Source: Pseudooceanicola sediminis
GTDB lineage: Bacteria; Pseudomonadota; Alphaproteobacteria; Rhodobacterales; Rhodobacteraceae
Length of the DNA stretch: 64,000 nucleotides
Reading direction: 5' to 3'
NCBI RefSeq assembly: GCF_003575965.1
Contig: NZ_QWJJ01000004.1
Span: 223,750 to 287,749 of the forward strand
Below the pieces are notes generated by a model. It saw only the letters and a program-made list of their open reading frames with translations, made no database searches and was not told the origin of the DNA. The position numbers and the translations under genes were made by a program. Each line of letters begins with the position of its first letter. Within the stretch, counting starts at the first letter, position 1. Below are positions 54,475-63,683 of this stretch, one piece after another.

Positions 54475-55530
54475 ATGTTGTTGAGGTTTCGCGCCATTGT
54501 GCGCTCCCGGGTTATCTTCCTTGCCGGTCTTGCGGCGATGACCGCAGGCCCCGGTGCTGGCGCCCCGGTGTCCCTGTTGGCACCACGCACGGATGCCGCC
54601 CCGGCCGCGCTCTCGGATGCGCCGCGCCGCGCCGCGTTGCTGCCCCAGATCGGCAGCATTGCGCCCGGCTTGGCGCGCGCTGACCCTCCGCGCGCCGACC
54701 CTCCGCGCGTCGACAGCCTCGCCGGCTCGGATGCAGGCACGGTGGCCGCCGCCGTCGCCCGCGACCTGCTGCGGGGGGCGCAGGTGGAACCGGCGCGCCC
54801 CACCTCTACGCGCCCCACCTCTAACCGCCCCGCCAACAAGGGCCCTGCCCCCGCCGCGCCACAGCGCCCGGCCAGGGCGACCCCCACCATACCGACCGGC
54901 GTGATCCAGACTGCGGCCACCGCTCCGACCACCCGCCACGTCTCCAGCCTGTTCAGCGGGCGCGCTGCCACCAGCCTGTTCGCCCCCTCGACACGGGTCC
55001 GTCGCCCCTCTGGCGCCGAGGGCGGCCCCGCGTTCACCCCCCTGCGCTCGGGCAGCCACGCCGCCCGGCTCAAGCACCTGATTGCCAGCGTCGAATCCCA
55101 CCGCGATGGCTATGACGCCGTGCAATATGCCGCCAGGGTCCGCCCCCCGAAACGACCCACCCAGATGACCCTGGCCGAGATCTACGACTGGATCGCCGCC
55201 ACCCCCGGCCAGCAACATGCGATCGGGCGCTACCAGATCATCCCCAAGACCCTGCGATACCTTGCCGACAGCCTCGGCACCGATCCGCGCCAGATCTTTT
55301 CGCCCGTCCTGCAGGATCGCTTTGCCGACAAGCTGTTGCAGGATGCGGGCTATGACGCCTTTCTCGGCAACACCCTGACGCGCCACGGCTTCATGCACAA
55401 TCTCGCGCAGGTCTGGGCGGGCTTGCCGACCGCCTCGGGCAAATCCTACTACCATGGCCTTGCGGGCAACCGCGCCGCGATGACATGGGCGCGTTTCGAT
55501 GCTGAAATGGCGCGGATCTTTCCCGGCTAG
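54475..55530 (+). CDS. Exported lysozyme-like domain protein with low-complexity linker
   Basis: 351 residues. An N-terminal signal-like segment (VIFLAGLAAMTAGPGAGA) is followed by a Pro/Ala/Arg-rich, repetitive region (about 50-190, including RADPPRADPPRVD and RPTSTRPTSNRPANKG). A compact C-terminal domain (about 200-351) has LIASVESHRDGYDAVQY, LAEIYDWIA and GRYQIIPKTLRYLADSLG, which resembles lysozyme/transglycosylase-like folds with Glu in SVESHRDG as a candidate catalytic acid. Probably acts in the periplasm on murein; family unconfirmed. Confidence 0.75.
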   Translation: MLLRFRAIVRSRVIFLAGLAAMTAGPGAGAPVSLLAPRTDAAPAALSDAPRRAALLPQIGSIAPGLARADPPRADPPRVDSLAGSDAGTVAAAVARDLLRGAQVEPARPTSTRPTSNRPANKGPAPAAPQRPARATPTIPTGVIQTAATAPTTRHVSSLFSGRAATSLFAPSTRVRRPSGAEGGPAFTPLRSGSHAARLKHLIASVESHRDGYDAVQYAARVRPPKRPTQMTLAEIYDWIAATPGQQHAIGRYQIIPKTLRYLADSLGTDPRQIFSPVLQDRFADKLLQDAGYDAFLGNTLTRHGFMHNLAQVWAGLPTASGKSYYHGLAGNRAAMTWARFDAEMARIFPG

Positions 55531-55880
55531 GGCGGTGGCGGCAGGCTCCTGCCCGACCTCCGGAAAACGCGCACAGCACCGCCAGTCCATCGCCCCGACG
55601 CCACCCGACGCGGCCCCCACCGCTGGCTCGTCTACCGCCCCGCCCGCGCCAGCGACGGGACAAGACGCCGTGCCATCACCCCCACGCAAAACGCCGCGCG
55701 CCGGGGGCGCCTGTCGCGCCGCGCCCTGCACCCCAAGCCATCGTTTCGCCAAAACTGCATGGAAATCTTGCGAAGTTTACGATATACATCCGGCGTGTTT
55801 CCGGCTAAACGTCCCTTTTTCCGCGGCCCCGGCGCTGACAAGCCCCGCTCCGCCCGCCATCTCACGGATCGCCCCAAAGC
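55531..55880. other. Intergenic region before the DEAD-box helicase
   Basis: 350 bp; nothing gene-like. The segment 55760-55800 is AT-richer and probably contains the helicase promoter. Confidence 0.45.
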
Positions 55881-58142
55881 ATGATATCTTCCCTCTCCGA
55901 TGCGCTCGCCGAGCGTGGCTATGACAGCCTGACCCCCGTCCAGGAGGCCGTAACCGCGCCTGAGCTTCAGGACGCAGACCTACTGGTCTCCGCCCAGACC
56001 GGCTCCGGCAAGACCGTCGGCTTCGGCCTCGCCATCGGCCACACCCTGCTGGGCGAGGAATACCGCCTCGCACCGCCCGCCGCCCCCCTGGCCCTGATCA
56101 TCGCCCCCACGCGGGAACTGGCGCTTCAGGTGATGCGCGAACTGGCCTGGCTCTATGCCAAGGCGGGTGTCCGCATGGCGTCCTGCGTCGGCGGCATGGA
56201 CATGCGCGAAGAGCGTCGCAATCTTGAACGCGGCGCGCATATCGTCGTCGGCACGCCGGGCCGCCTGGTCGATCATATCAAGCGCCGCTCGCTCGACATG
56301 AACAGCCTGCGCGCCGTCGTGCTGGACGAAGCGGACGAAATGCTCGACCTCGGCTTTCGCGAAGACCTCGAATTCATGCTGGGCGAAGCGCCCGAAGACC
56401 GCCGCACGCTGATGTTCTCGGCCACCGTGCCGCCGATGATCGCCAACCTGGCCAAGCAGTTTCAGCGCGACGCCGTGCGCGTCAACACGGCCACCTCCGG
56501 CAAGCAGCACAGCGACATCACCTACCAGGCGCTGCGCGTGGCCGCCGCCGATGGCGAAAACGCCATCATCAACACCCTGCGCTACCACGATGCCGAAAAC
56601 GCCATCGTCTTTGCCAACACCCGCGCCGCCGTGAACCGTCTCACCGCGCGCTTTTCCAACCGTGGTTTCTCGGTCGTCTGCCTGTCCGGTGAACTCAGCC
56701 AGAACGAACGCACCCACGCGTTGCAGGCCATGCGGGACGGTCGCGCGCGCGTCTGCGTCGCAACCGACGTCGCGGCCCGCGGCATCGACCTGCCCAACCT
56801 CGAACTGGTCATCCACGCCGATCTGCCCACCAACGCCGAGGCCCTGCTGCACCGCTCGGGCCGCACCGGGCGCGCCGGGCGCAAGGGCACCTCGGCCCTG
56901 ATCGTCGGTCCCCGCGACGTCAAGAAGGCCGAGCGTCTGCTGAAATGGGCCAAGATCAACGCCGAATGGACCGCCGCCCCCTCGGCCGAGGAAATCCTGC
57001 GCCGGGACGAGGAACGCCTGCTGACCGATCCCGCCTGGGACGAGGACATCTCCGAAGACACCGCGACCTTTGCCGCCAAGCTGCTGGAACAGCACAGCCC
57101 CGAAAAGATCGCCGCCGCCTACCTGCGCCTCTACCGCGCCCGCCAGTCCGCCCCCGAGGAGCTCGGCAACCCGGACGAACGCCCGGCGCGTGCCGAACGC
57201 GGTGAACGCGCCGATCGCGTGCCTTTCGGCCCCTCGAAATGGTTCGCCCTTTCCGTGGGCCGCGACAACAAGGCCGAGGCCCGCTGGCTGCTGCCCCTGC
57301 TCTGCCGCTCCGGCAACCTCACCAAGGAGTCGATCGGCGCCATCCGCGTGCAGGATTCCGAAACCTACGTCGAGATCCTCGAATCCAGCGCCCCCGGCTT
57401 CCTCAATGCCATCGGTGCCGCGCACGAGCTTGAAGACGGTGTCGGCGTCCGCCCGATGGACGAGGCCCCGCCGCGCCCCAATCGCGGCCCCAGCTACGAT
57501 AAACCCAAGTTCGACAAGCCCAAGTTCGATAAACCCAAGTTCGATAAACCAAAATCGGACAAACCCAAATACGACAAGCCGCGCGAGGAGAAGGCCGCCT
57601 ACGACGCCCCGAAAGCCGCCAAACCGGCAGCAGCCGAGGCACCGGTCCCGCAGGCCCCGCGCCCCGATGCGGAACCTCGCACCGAACCGCGGTCGGAAAA
57701 GCGCGCCTTTGAAAAGGTGCCCTATTCCGCTGATCGCAAACCGGCGGCCAAGCCCGGCGGCTTCAAGAAACCCAAACCGCATGTCGCGGGCGATCTGCCC
57801 GGCGTCAGCAAATATTCGGGCAAACCCGCAGGCAGCAAACCCGCAGGCGGCAAGCCGGCGGGCGGCAAACCCGCAGGTGGCAAACCGGCAGGCAAGTTTG
57901 GCAAATCCGACGGGAAATCCTTTTCCAAACCGGCCGGAAAACCCTACGGGAAATCGTCCGAGGGCAAATCCGACGGTCCGGCAAAGCCGCGCTTCTCCGC
58001 CTCCGACCCGTCGCAGCGTGTCACCCGCCCCGGTGCCAAGCCCTTTGGCAAACCCGGTGGGAAAGCCGGTGGAAAGCCTGGCGGCAAGCCGCGCAGTGCC
58101 AAGCAGGGTGGATCGACCCCGCCGCGTCGCACCAAGGATTGA
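55881..58142 (+). CDS. DEAD-box RNA helicase with DbpA-like RNA-binding domain and basic repeat tail
   Basis: 753 residues. RecA-like domain 1: Q motif (YDSLTPVQ, 13-20), Walker A AQTGSGKT (39-46), PTRELALQV, DEAD in VVLDEADEMLDLG (about 145-157), SAT. Domain 2: ARGIDLPNLELVIHADLP and HRSGRTGRAGR. A DbpA/CsdA-type RNA-binding domain follows (about 450-530). The tail (540-753) is Lys/Pro/Gly rich with tandem FDKPK and KPAGG units, likely an RNA-interacting disordered region. Similar to Roseobacter DeaD/CsdA-like helicases acting in ribosome assembly or mRNA decay. Terminator follows. Confidence 0.92.
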   Translation: MISSLSDALAERGYDSLTPVQEAVTAPELQDADLLVSAQTGSGKTVGFGLAIGHTLLGEEYRLAPPAAPLALIIAPTRELALQVMRELAWLYAKAGVRMASCVGGMDMREERRNLERGAHIVVGTPGRLVDHIKRRSLDMNSLRAVVLDEADEMLDLGFREDLEFMLGEAPEDRRTLMFSATVPPMIANLAKQFQRDAVRVNTATSGKQHSDITYQALRVAAADGENAIINTLRYHDAENAIVFANTRAAVNRLTARFSNRGFSVVCLSGELSQNERTHALQAMRDGRARVCVATDVAARGIDLPNLELVIHADLPTNAEALLHRSGRTGRAGRKGTSALIVGPRDVKKAERLLKWAKINAEWTAAPSAEEILRRDEERLLTDPAWDEDISEDTATFAAKLLEQHSPEKIAAAYLRLYRARQSAPEELGNPDERPARAERGERADRVPFGPSKWFALSVGRDNKAEARWLLPLLCRSGNLTKESIGAIRVQDSETYVEILESSAPGFLNAIGAAHELEDGVGVRPMDEAPPRPNRGPSYDKPKFDKPKFDKPKFDKPKSDKPKYDKPREEKAAYDAPKAAKPAAAEAPVPQAPRPDAEPRTEPRSEKRAFEKVPYSADRKPAAKPGGFKKPKPHVAGDLPGVSKYSGKPAGSKPAGGKPAGGKPAGGKPAGKFGKSDGKSFSKPAGKPYGKSSEGKSDGPAKPRFSASDPSQRVTRPGAKPFGKPGGKAGGKPGGKPRSAKQGGSTPPRRTKD

Positions 58143-58181
58143 ACCGGGCGCCGCCTGCGGCACCTCGAATCTCATGACGAC

Positions 58182-58214
58182 AACGGGGCCATCCTGGCGC
58201 AGGGTGGCCCCGTT
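58182..58214 (+). terminator. Intrinsic terminator after the helicase gene
   Basis: AACGGGGCCA pairs with TGGCCCCGTT around a 13-nt loop, followed by CGCGTTTCC. Confidence 0.7.
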
Positions 58215-58407
58215 CGCGTTTCCCCGGCGTCACCCGATAGCCACCCCCTGATCACCCTGTGCCTGCCGATCTGGCAGCGGGGGCGCCCACCCCCGGCAAA
58301 GTTTGCACTGCCCCACGCAAAAATGCAGCCAAAGCGGTTCGGATGTTGTATAACAATGCCAAGACGTTTCGTTGCAATGGGCATGGCCCGCATCTTCGAG
58401 GCCCGGA

Positions 58408-59415
58408 ATGATCAGACGTTTGACGGCACCATCCCTTCAGGGGTCCACACCGCCGAAAGCGACCAAGCCAGCCCAGGTGGGCCAGACTCCGAAGGACCGC
58501 GTTCCGATCACCCAAGCCACGGAGCAATTGTTGCGCCTGCTGGATCAGACCGGCGTCATGGTGGCCCTCTACGACGGGTTCGACCGACTGCGTTATGCCA
58601 ACCCCACCTTTCGCGACTGCTTTGGCCTGACCGTTGACGAAGAACCGACATGGGCTGAGGTCATGCGGCGCAATCATCCGCGCAAGATCGGCACCATCAT
58701 CAAGACCGACAACTTTGAAAAATGGTTGATGGAAACCCAGGCCCGCCGTGGCAAGACCCGCTTCAAGAGCTACGAGACGGATCTGCACGATGGGCGTTGG
58801 CTGCAAATGACGGAAACCGTGCAGGCCGATGGCTGGATGCTGTGCATTGCCACGGATATCAGCGGCCTGCGTGTCGAAGACCGCTCGGTCCGCCAGGATC
58901 GGGACCTTGCGATCAGGGCCTCGCAGACCGATGAACTGACCGGCATCGCCAATCGCAGGTTTGTCACCGGGCGCCTTGCCGACATGCTGGCCATCGGCGG
59001 GCCGCTGGGCGATCCGCTGGGCTGTGTCTGCATTCTCGACATAGACCATTTCAAAAGCATAAATGACCGTTTTGGCCATAGCGGCGGCGACATGGTGTTG
59101 CGCGATTTTGCCCGCACGCTGCTGGCCCTGCTGCGCCGCAATGATACCTTCGGGCGGATCGGCGGCGAAGAATTCATGCTGGTTCTGCCCGACACGACCC
59201 CGGAGGAGGCCCAGTTGGTGATCGAACGGATGCTCTATGCCGTGCGCCGGTCGCAACCGATGGGCAGCGCGACACCCTGCCGCTACTCCTTTTCCGCCGG
59301 TCTGTCGGGCTGCCGCATCGGGGACACCATCGACGATGTCTACACGCGCGCCGACAATGCCCTCTACGCCGCGAAACAGGCAGGGCGTGACCGCATCATC
59401 CTCTCCGGGTCCTAG
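58408..59415 (+). CDS. Diguanylate cyclase with N-terminal PAS-like sensor domain
   Basis: 335 residues. A PAS-like domain (about 40-160; ALYDGFDRLRYANPTFRDCFG, DGRWLQMTETVQADGWMLCIATDIS) precedes a GGDEF domain: DELTGIANRR, DIDHFKSINDRFGHSGGDMVL and GGEEF at about 252-256, with the product-inhibition I-site RRND exactly five residues before it. So it should make c-di-GMP and be feedback-regulated. No transmembrane segment, hence cytoplasmic sensing. ATG 58408 has GAGG seven bases upstream; in-frame TTG 58372 is less likely. Confidence 0.92.
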   Translation: MIRRLTAPSLQGSTPPKATKPAQVGQTPKDRVPITQATEQLLRLLDQTGVMVALYDGFDRLRYANPTFRDCFGLTVDEEPTWAEVMRRNHPRKIGTIIKTDNFEKWLMETQARRGKTRFKSYETDLHDGRWLQMTETVQADGWMLCIATDISGLRVEDRSVRQDRDLAIRASQTDELTGIANRRFVTGRLADMLAIGGPLGDPLGCVCILDIDHFKSINDRFGHSGGDMVLRDFARTLLALLRRNDTFGRIGGEEFMLVLPDTTPEEAQLVIERMLYAVRRSQPMGSATPCRYSFSAGLSGCRIGDTIDDVYTRADNALYAAKQAGRDRIILSGS

Positions 59416-59534
59416 CGCCGCCACCTGCCCGACGCGCGCCGCTGACAGCCCCGCCCACAGATCGTGGCCCGCCCCCTGATCGTCGCTGCCCGCATCGCAT
59501 CACGCGGCCCCGGCCTCGTCTCGTATTCCACCCG

Positions 59535-60119
59535 CCCTCACGCGCAACACCCCCGCGCCGCCCGCCTTGCTGCACGGAGTCCCCGCGCCGCGCCCAAGCT
59601 GCACCCCGATCCGCTCGCCGCGCGTCATAGGTTGAGCATGTTCACACCCCGGCTGCGCCGCGCCGACGTCCGGGGATACCCGTCCGCAGGCGTCATCCTC
59701 CGGCCCCGGCTCTTGCCTCATTCCTCCAGCCCTCACGCGCAACACCCCCGCGCCGCCCGCCTTGCTGCACGGAGTCCCCGCGCCGCGCCCGAGCTGCGCC
59801 CTGATCCACTCGCCGCGCGTCATCGGTTGAGCATGTTCACGCCCCGGCTGTGCCGCGCCTGCGTCCAGGGGTACCCGACCGCAGGCGTCATCGCCCGGCC
59901 GCGGCTCTTGCCTCATTCCTCCAGCCCTCACGCGCGACTCCCTCGCGCCGCCCGCCTTGCTCCCCGGCGTCCCCGAGCACCGCCCATGCTGCGCCCTGAT
60001 CCGCTCGCCGCGCATCATCGGTTGAGCATGTTCGCGCCCCGGCTGCGCCGCGCCGACGTCCGGGGATACCCGTCCGCAGGCGTCATCGCCCGGCCCCCTG
60101 ACCCGGCGCACGCCACCTC
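59535..60119. repeat. 195-bp tandem direct repeat, three copies
   Basis: Copies start at 59535, 59730 and 59925 with CCCTCACGCGC; a partial earlier unit is visible from about 59500. Each contains CGCGCCGCCCGCCTTGCT and GGTTGAGCATGTTC. Copies 1 and 2 differ at roughly one base in twelve, copy 3 more. The length is a multiple of three, which is why both strands stay open. Changes are not limited to third positions. Confidence 0.85.
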
Positions 60120-60155
60120 GCGTCACCATCCTCACCTTGGCCGGGGTGGTTTTGG

Positions 60156-60251
60156 CACCGTTCAGTTACCGTACAGATACCGTCAAGATACCGACGTTCG
60201 AATCCGGCGTTTTCAAAGACTTGCGAGATTTCACCCGGCCCGTACCGACAT
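60156..60251 (+). repeat. 96-bp phased ACCG element, copy 3
   Basis: ACCG at 60157, 60168, 60179 and 60190 (11-bp steps) and at 60244 (+87). Shares CACCGTTCAG, GATACCGACGTT, TTTCAAAGACTTGC and TACCGACAT with the other copies. It lies between the 195-bp repeats and the tig terminator. Confidence 0.85.
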
Positions 60252-60286
60252 TTCGCCCCGAAATGCCTGTGCCGCCCCCGAAATGC

Positions 60287-60314
60287 AAAAGGGCCGCCCA
60301 ACCGGGCGGCCCTT
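60287..60314 (-). terminator. Intrinsic terminator after tig
   Basis: AAGGGCCGCCC / GGGCGGCCCTT stem with a short AACC loop; minus strand continues TTTTGC. Confidence 0.85.
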
Positions 60315-60338
60315 CGCATCAGGCAAATGCCCGAAGGA

Positions 60339-61670
60339 TTATTCGTCTTCTTCCAGCGCCTCGACGGCGGCCTGAAGCTCATCCTTGGTGATCTCTTTTT
60401 CCGTCACGGTCGACAGTTCAAAGACATAGTCGACGACCTTGTCTTCAAAGATCGGCGCCCGCAGTTGCTGTTGCATCTGCTGGTTTTGCTGAATGAATTC
60501 AAAGAACTGACGTTCCTGACCGGGGTACTGACGCGCCTGGTTCATGATCGCCTGGGTCATCTCGGCGTCGGTCACCTGAACTTCGGCTTTCTGGCCCAGC
60601 TCGGCCAGCAGCAGGCCCAGCTTCACGCGGCGTTCGGCCAGGGTCTTGTGCTCGTCCGTGGTCTCGATCTTGTCATGATTGTGGTCATGCACATCGGGGT
60701 TTTCTTCGTGCCACAGCTGGTGCGCGATCTGGTCGGCTTCGGCAGTCACAAGGCTCGGCGGAAGGTCAAAGCTGACAACTTCGTCCAGCTTGTCCAACAG
60801 GTTACGCTTCATCACCGCACGTGCGGCACCGACGTATTCTGCTTCCAGACGCTCGGCAATCTGTGCTTTCAGCGCGGCCAGATCCTCGGCACCGAACTTC
60901 TTGGCCAGCTCGTCGTTGACCTCGGCGGCCTTCGGCGCTTTGACGGCCTTAATGGTGCAATCAAAGACAGCGGCCTTGCCGGCCAGGTTCTCAGCACCGT
61001 ATTCCTCGGGGAAGGTCACTTCGACGGCTTTTTCCTCGCCGGCGGTGACCCCCTTCAGCTGCTCTTCAAAGCCCGGGATAAAGCTGTTGGAGCCCAGAAC
61101 CAGCGGGTAATCCTCGGCCGAACCGCCATCAAAGGCTTCGCCGTCGACCTTGCCGACGAAATCGATGACAACCTGGTCACCTTCGTCTGCCGCGCCGTCC
61201 TTGTCCTCAAAATCCTGAGCGGATTCTGCAAGGTTGCCAAGGGCTTCGTCCACTGCAGCGTCATCCGCCTTGGCCACCAGCTTTTCCAGCTCGATGGATT
61301 TCAGATCGACATCGGGGATCTCGGGCAGGGCTTCGTAGGACATCTTGACGACGACATCGTCGCCTTCTTTCCAGGTCTCGCCGTCGACCATGTTGACCTC
61401 GGGCTGCATCGCCGGGCGGTCACCGCTGTCCTCGAAATGCTTGGACATGGCGCCATCGATGCTTTCCTGCATCGCTTCGCCCAGGATGCGCTGACCAAAC
61501 TGCTTTTTCAGCAGCGCCATCGGCACTTTCCCTTTGCGGAAGCCTTTCATTTCGACTTCGGGCTGAGCTTCGGCCAGCTTCTCGTTCACCTTGTCGTTAA
61601 GCTCCGAGGCGGTGACGGTGATCGTGTAGCCGCGCTTCAGGCCCTCATTCGTGGTCTCAGTGACCTGCAT
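60339..61670 (-). CDS. tig: Trigger factor
   Basis: 443 residues. The N-terminal ribosome-binding signature is [17 protein letters not shown] (about 42-58). The FKBP-type PPIase domain follows (about 160-245, [43 protein letters not shown]), then the helical substrate-binding C-terminal domain. It chaperones nascent chains at the ribosome exit. Ends in an acidic tail. Own terminator downstream. Confidence 0.95.
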   Translation of the reverse strand: MQVTETTNEGLKRGYTITVTASELNDKVNEKLAEAQPEVEMKGFRKGKVPMALLKKQFGQRILGEAMQESIDGAMSKHFEDSGDRPAMQPEVNMVDGETWKEGDDVVVKMSYEALPEIPDVDLKSIELEKLVAKADDAAVDEALGNLAESAQDFEDKDGAADEGDQVVIDFVGKVDGEAFDGGSAEDYPLVLGSNSFIPGFEEQLKGVTAGEEKAVEVTFPEEYGAENLAGKAAVFDCTIKAVKAPKAAEVNDELAKKFGAEDLAALKAQIAERLEAEYVGAARAVMKRNLLDKLDEVVSFDLPPSLVTAEADQIAHQLWHEENPDVHDHNHDKIETTDEHKTLAERRVKLGLLLAELGQKAEVQVTDAEMTQAIMNQARQYPGQERQFFEFIQQNQQMQQQLRAPIFEDKVVDYVFELSTVTEKEITKDELQAAVEALEEDE

Positions 61671-62010
61671 CGTTGCGTGTCCTTCTATGCCGGGTGCCGC
61701 GTCACTCGCACGGCCTTCAAAATCAGTCGCTCTTCTATGCGGTCAACCCCTGTCGTGCAAGGCGGATTCACTGTCCCGTCGGGTCGATTGCCAAAAACCC
61801 CCGGTTCTCAACGACAGACCCTGCCCCGAGGCAGGGCAAAGGCGCCCTAAATTGATGAAAATATCAGGAAAACGTGACCCGCAGACCAAGCGAGGCGCCA
61901 ATCCTTCGGCGGCATGGCCCTCTTGAAATGGTGGTGCCAAGGGGCGTGAACCGAACCATTTTCCGCACGCCCCGACCGTGAAAGCGATCACGGCGCCGGG
62001 CAATACGACC
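61671..62010. other. Intergenic region upstream of tig
   Basis: 340 bp. It includes hairpins GGGGCGTG/CACGCCCC (about 61940-61972) and CCGTGA/TCACGG (61976-61993) just after the PilJ-type gene, probably its terminator, and should contain the tig promoter. No gene recognised. Confidence 0.5.
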
Positions 62011-62907
62011 TCAGAATGCCTCGTAGAGCCAAACTGCGGTATTCATCTCAATCAGCGCCACTTCGCCATGATAGGCCATCGCGCGCAGGTTGTCGGTATC
62101 AATCGAATTCCCGTCGGCGATCGCCTCAAGGCGTGGCGACATCCAGTCCCATATCATCTGGACCAGCTCCAGCTGCATCTCGATCTCGAAAGAAGGCGGA
62201 GCAATGATCTGATCCCAGACGTTGCCCTGCCGCAGCTTGTAAAGACTTGTATCAAATAGCGATATTGTCTTGGCGAGTGCCTTGCGGTCCTCCTCCGCGG
62301 CAAATCCCCTCGTGATCATGCACGCCTCTTTCAGCGCCTTCATGATCAACATGCGTTGGCGTCCGGCGATATTCAGCGCGCCCGCGATTTCAGGAGAGAT
62401 CAGTCCGTCACCGTAGATTCCCTCCATCACCCCGACAGCGGAATTCATGTTTACCAGAACCGCTCCGTTGCGGGCGTGGACCATCCGCAGCGGGCCCTCG
62501 CCCGGTTGGTCCAGAAAGGCATCCACCGACGCCAGGTAGCTCTGCCAAAGGCCATCGACCTTGGAGAGCGCGCTCAGCACCTCGGGGTGCGTTTCCACCG
62601 ACAACCCCTGCTCCTCGTCTCCTACCTGCAGGCCATCCATCGTGCGTTCGAACAAATCCGCCGCTGCGCGTCCGCGGGAAAGGCTGGTTTCAACCAGCAC
62701 CCCGGACTGTGCCATGCAGGCCTGCATGGCTATGCGTTGCGACAACATCCTTTGCCGACCAGCAAGGTTGATCTTGCGTTTCGCAGCCTCGATCAGAACG
62801 GATGATTCCGCCGCGACTGAGGGCCCGACGTTGAAACTTGCGATCACAAGGCACAAGATGCCGGTCAGGATGAACGCGAAAGCGCCGCGACGGGATGTAC
62901 GGAACAA
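62011..62907 (-). CDS. Protein with two PilJ-type (type IV pili MCP N-terminal) domains
   Basis: 298 residues. A signal peptide or N-terminal anchor (AFILTGILCLVIASFNVGPSVA) is followed by two helical PilJ_N repeats, marked by INLAGRQRMLSQRIAMQACMA (about 46-66) and LNIAGRQRMLIMKALKEACM (about 176-195). In PilJ and NarX-like receptors this domain senses ligands in the periplasm, but here no HAMP, kinase or methyl-accepting domain follows, so it is a stand-alone sensor or binding protein. Confidence 0.85.
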   Translation of the reverse strand: MFRTSRRGAFAFILTGILCLVIASFNVGPSVAAESSVLIEAAKRKINLAGRQRMLSQRIAMQACMAQSGVLVETSLSRGRAAADLFERTMDGLQVGDEEQGLSVETHPEVLSALSKVDGLWQSYLASVDAFLDQPGEGPLRMVHARNGAVLVNMNSAVGVMEGIYGDGLISPEIAGALNIAGRQRMLIMKALKEACMITRGFAAEEDRKALAKTISLFDTSLYKLRQGNVWDQIIAPPSFEIEMQLELVQMIWDWMSPRLEAIADGNSIDTDNLRAMAYHGEVALIEMNTAVWLYEAF

Positions 62908-63211
62908 GGGACTCTCCTCAGGACAGGCATTGTGCCTGAGAGGTAAGGCCTTCCTGATGTAGGAAACCTTAAGCTCACCCTGTAAAAAATGCAGACAAAT
63001 CTAAGAACTGTGGGACTTCGGTCGCTGACCATGCCGTAGGCGCGCCAAGCGATCAGTCGCCGTGCGCGAGATGAGCGCGACATCACCTCGCGCTAAAAGT
63101 GGCGCTTCTCCGATTTTGAAACAGCGGGTTACACGGCAATCTTTATGCATCACGCGAAGGCGGCTCAGAGATCTGAAACTTCAGGTGTTTCGCTGATTGG
63201 GGTTCACTGTG
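62908..63211. other. Intergenic region between the PilJ-type and MerR genes
   Basis: 304 bp, AT-richer than average; presumably holds the PilJ-type gene promoter and the end of the MerR transcript. Nothing else recognised. Confidence 0.45.
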
Positions 63212-63616
63212 CTAATGGCGCGCCACGTCACGCTGCGCATACCGCATCAAAGTTTGAAACCGTTCACAGGCGAAATGCGAGCGCGCAGGACAGTCCGCAA
63301 CGTGCCGCAGGGTATCGCGCAGCGCAGACAATTCCGCGATCTGCGCATCCAATTCATCAGCCTTCGCATGCAGGGTGTCGCGCGGCAGACCAGGGCTCCC
63401 ATTTTTGTTCAGGATTTGCCTGATGTCGCGCAGGGAAAATCCGGCCCGCCGCCCCATCGCGATAAGGGCGAGTTGTTTCAGCGTACTCGGTTCGTACTGG
63501 CGACGCAGCCCACGACGCGCAACCGATTGGACAAGCCCGGCGTCTTCGTAATACCGCAACGCCGAAGCCGTGAACCCCGATTTTTCGCAAACCTCTCTGA
63601 TATCTAGAAATTTCAT
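63212..63616 (-). CDS. MerR family transcriptional regulator
   Basis: 134 residues: DNA-binding MKFLDIREVCEKSGFTASALRYYEDAGLVQSVARRGLRRQYEP (HTH plus wing), a dimerisation coiled coil (about 75-110, ADELDAQIAELSALRDTL), and a C-terminal CPARSHFACERFQTLM whose CxxxxHxxC pattern could bind metal or sense thiols. It starts at 63616, inside the divergent promoter, so it should control the adjacent MFS gene and itself. Confidence 0.9.
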   Translation of the reverse strand: MKFLDIREVCEKSGFTASALRYYEDAGLVQSVARRGLRRQYEPSTLKQLALIAMGRRAGFSLRDIRQILNKNGSPGLPRDTLHAKADELDAQIAELSALRDTLRHVADCPARSHFACERFQTLMRYAQRDVARH

Positions 63617-63618
63617 TG

Positions 63619-63649
63619 TTGACCGCAAGCTGGCTTGAATTCGTAGGCT
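63619..63649 (+). promoter_or_regulatory. MerR-type promoter/operator
   Basis: TTGACC (63619-63624), a 19-bp spacer, TAGGCT (63644-63649). The overlong spacer and the inverted repeat CAAGC-TG-GCTTG (63626-63637) within it are the hallmarks of MerR-activated promoters. Confidence 0.8.
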
Positions 63650-63683
63650 CCTCCGGTTGCTCATGTCAGTCAAGGTTTGCGCC

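Larger units (their letters stand above)
59416..60338. other. Repeat-filled region between the cyclase and trigger factor
   Basis: About 920 bp: a 195-bp tandem repeat (59535-60119), a 96-bp phased ACCG element (60156-60251) and the trigger-factor terminator. Both strands show long open frames through the tandem repeat, but the plus-strand one runs on through the terminator and into tig, and neither has a recognisable product. Confidence 0.65.

Noticed and set aside
59464-60375. 303-codon plus-strand frame through the 195-bp repeats
   Set aside because: It runs through the phased ACCG element, the trigger-factor terminator and into the tig coding region, and has Pro/Arg/Ala shadow composition.
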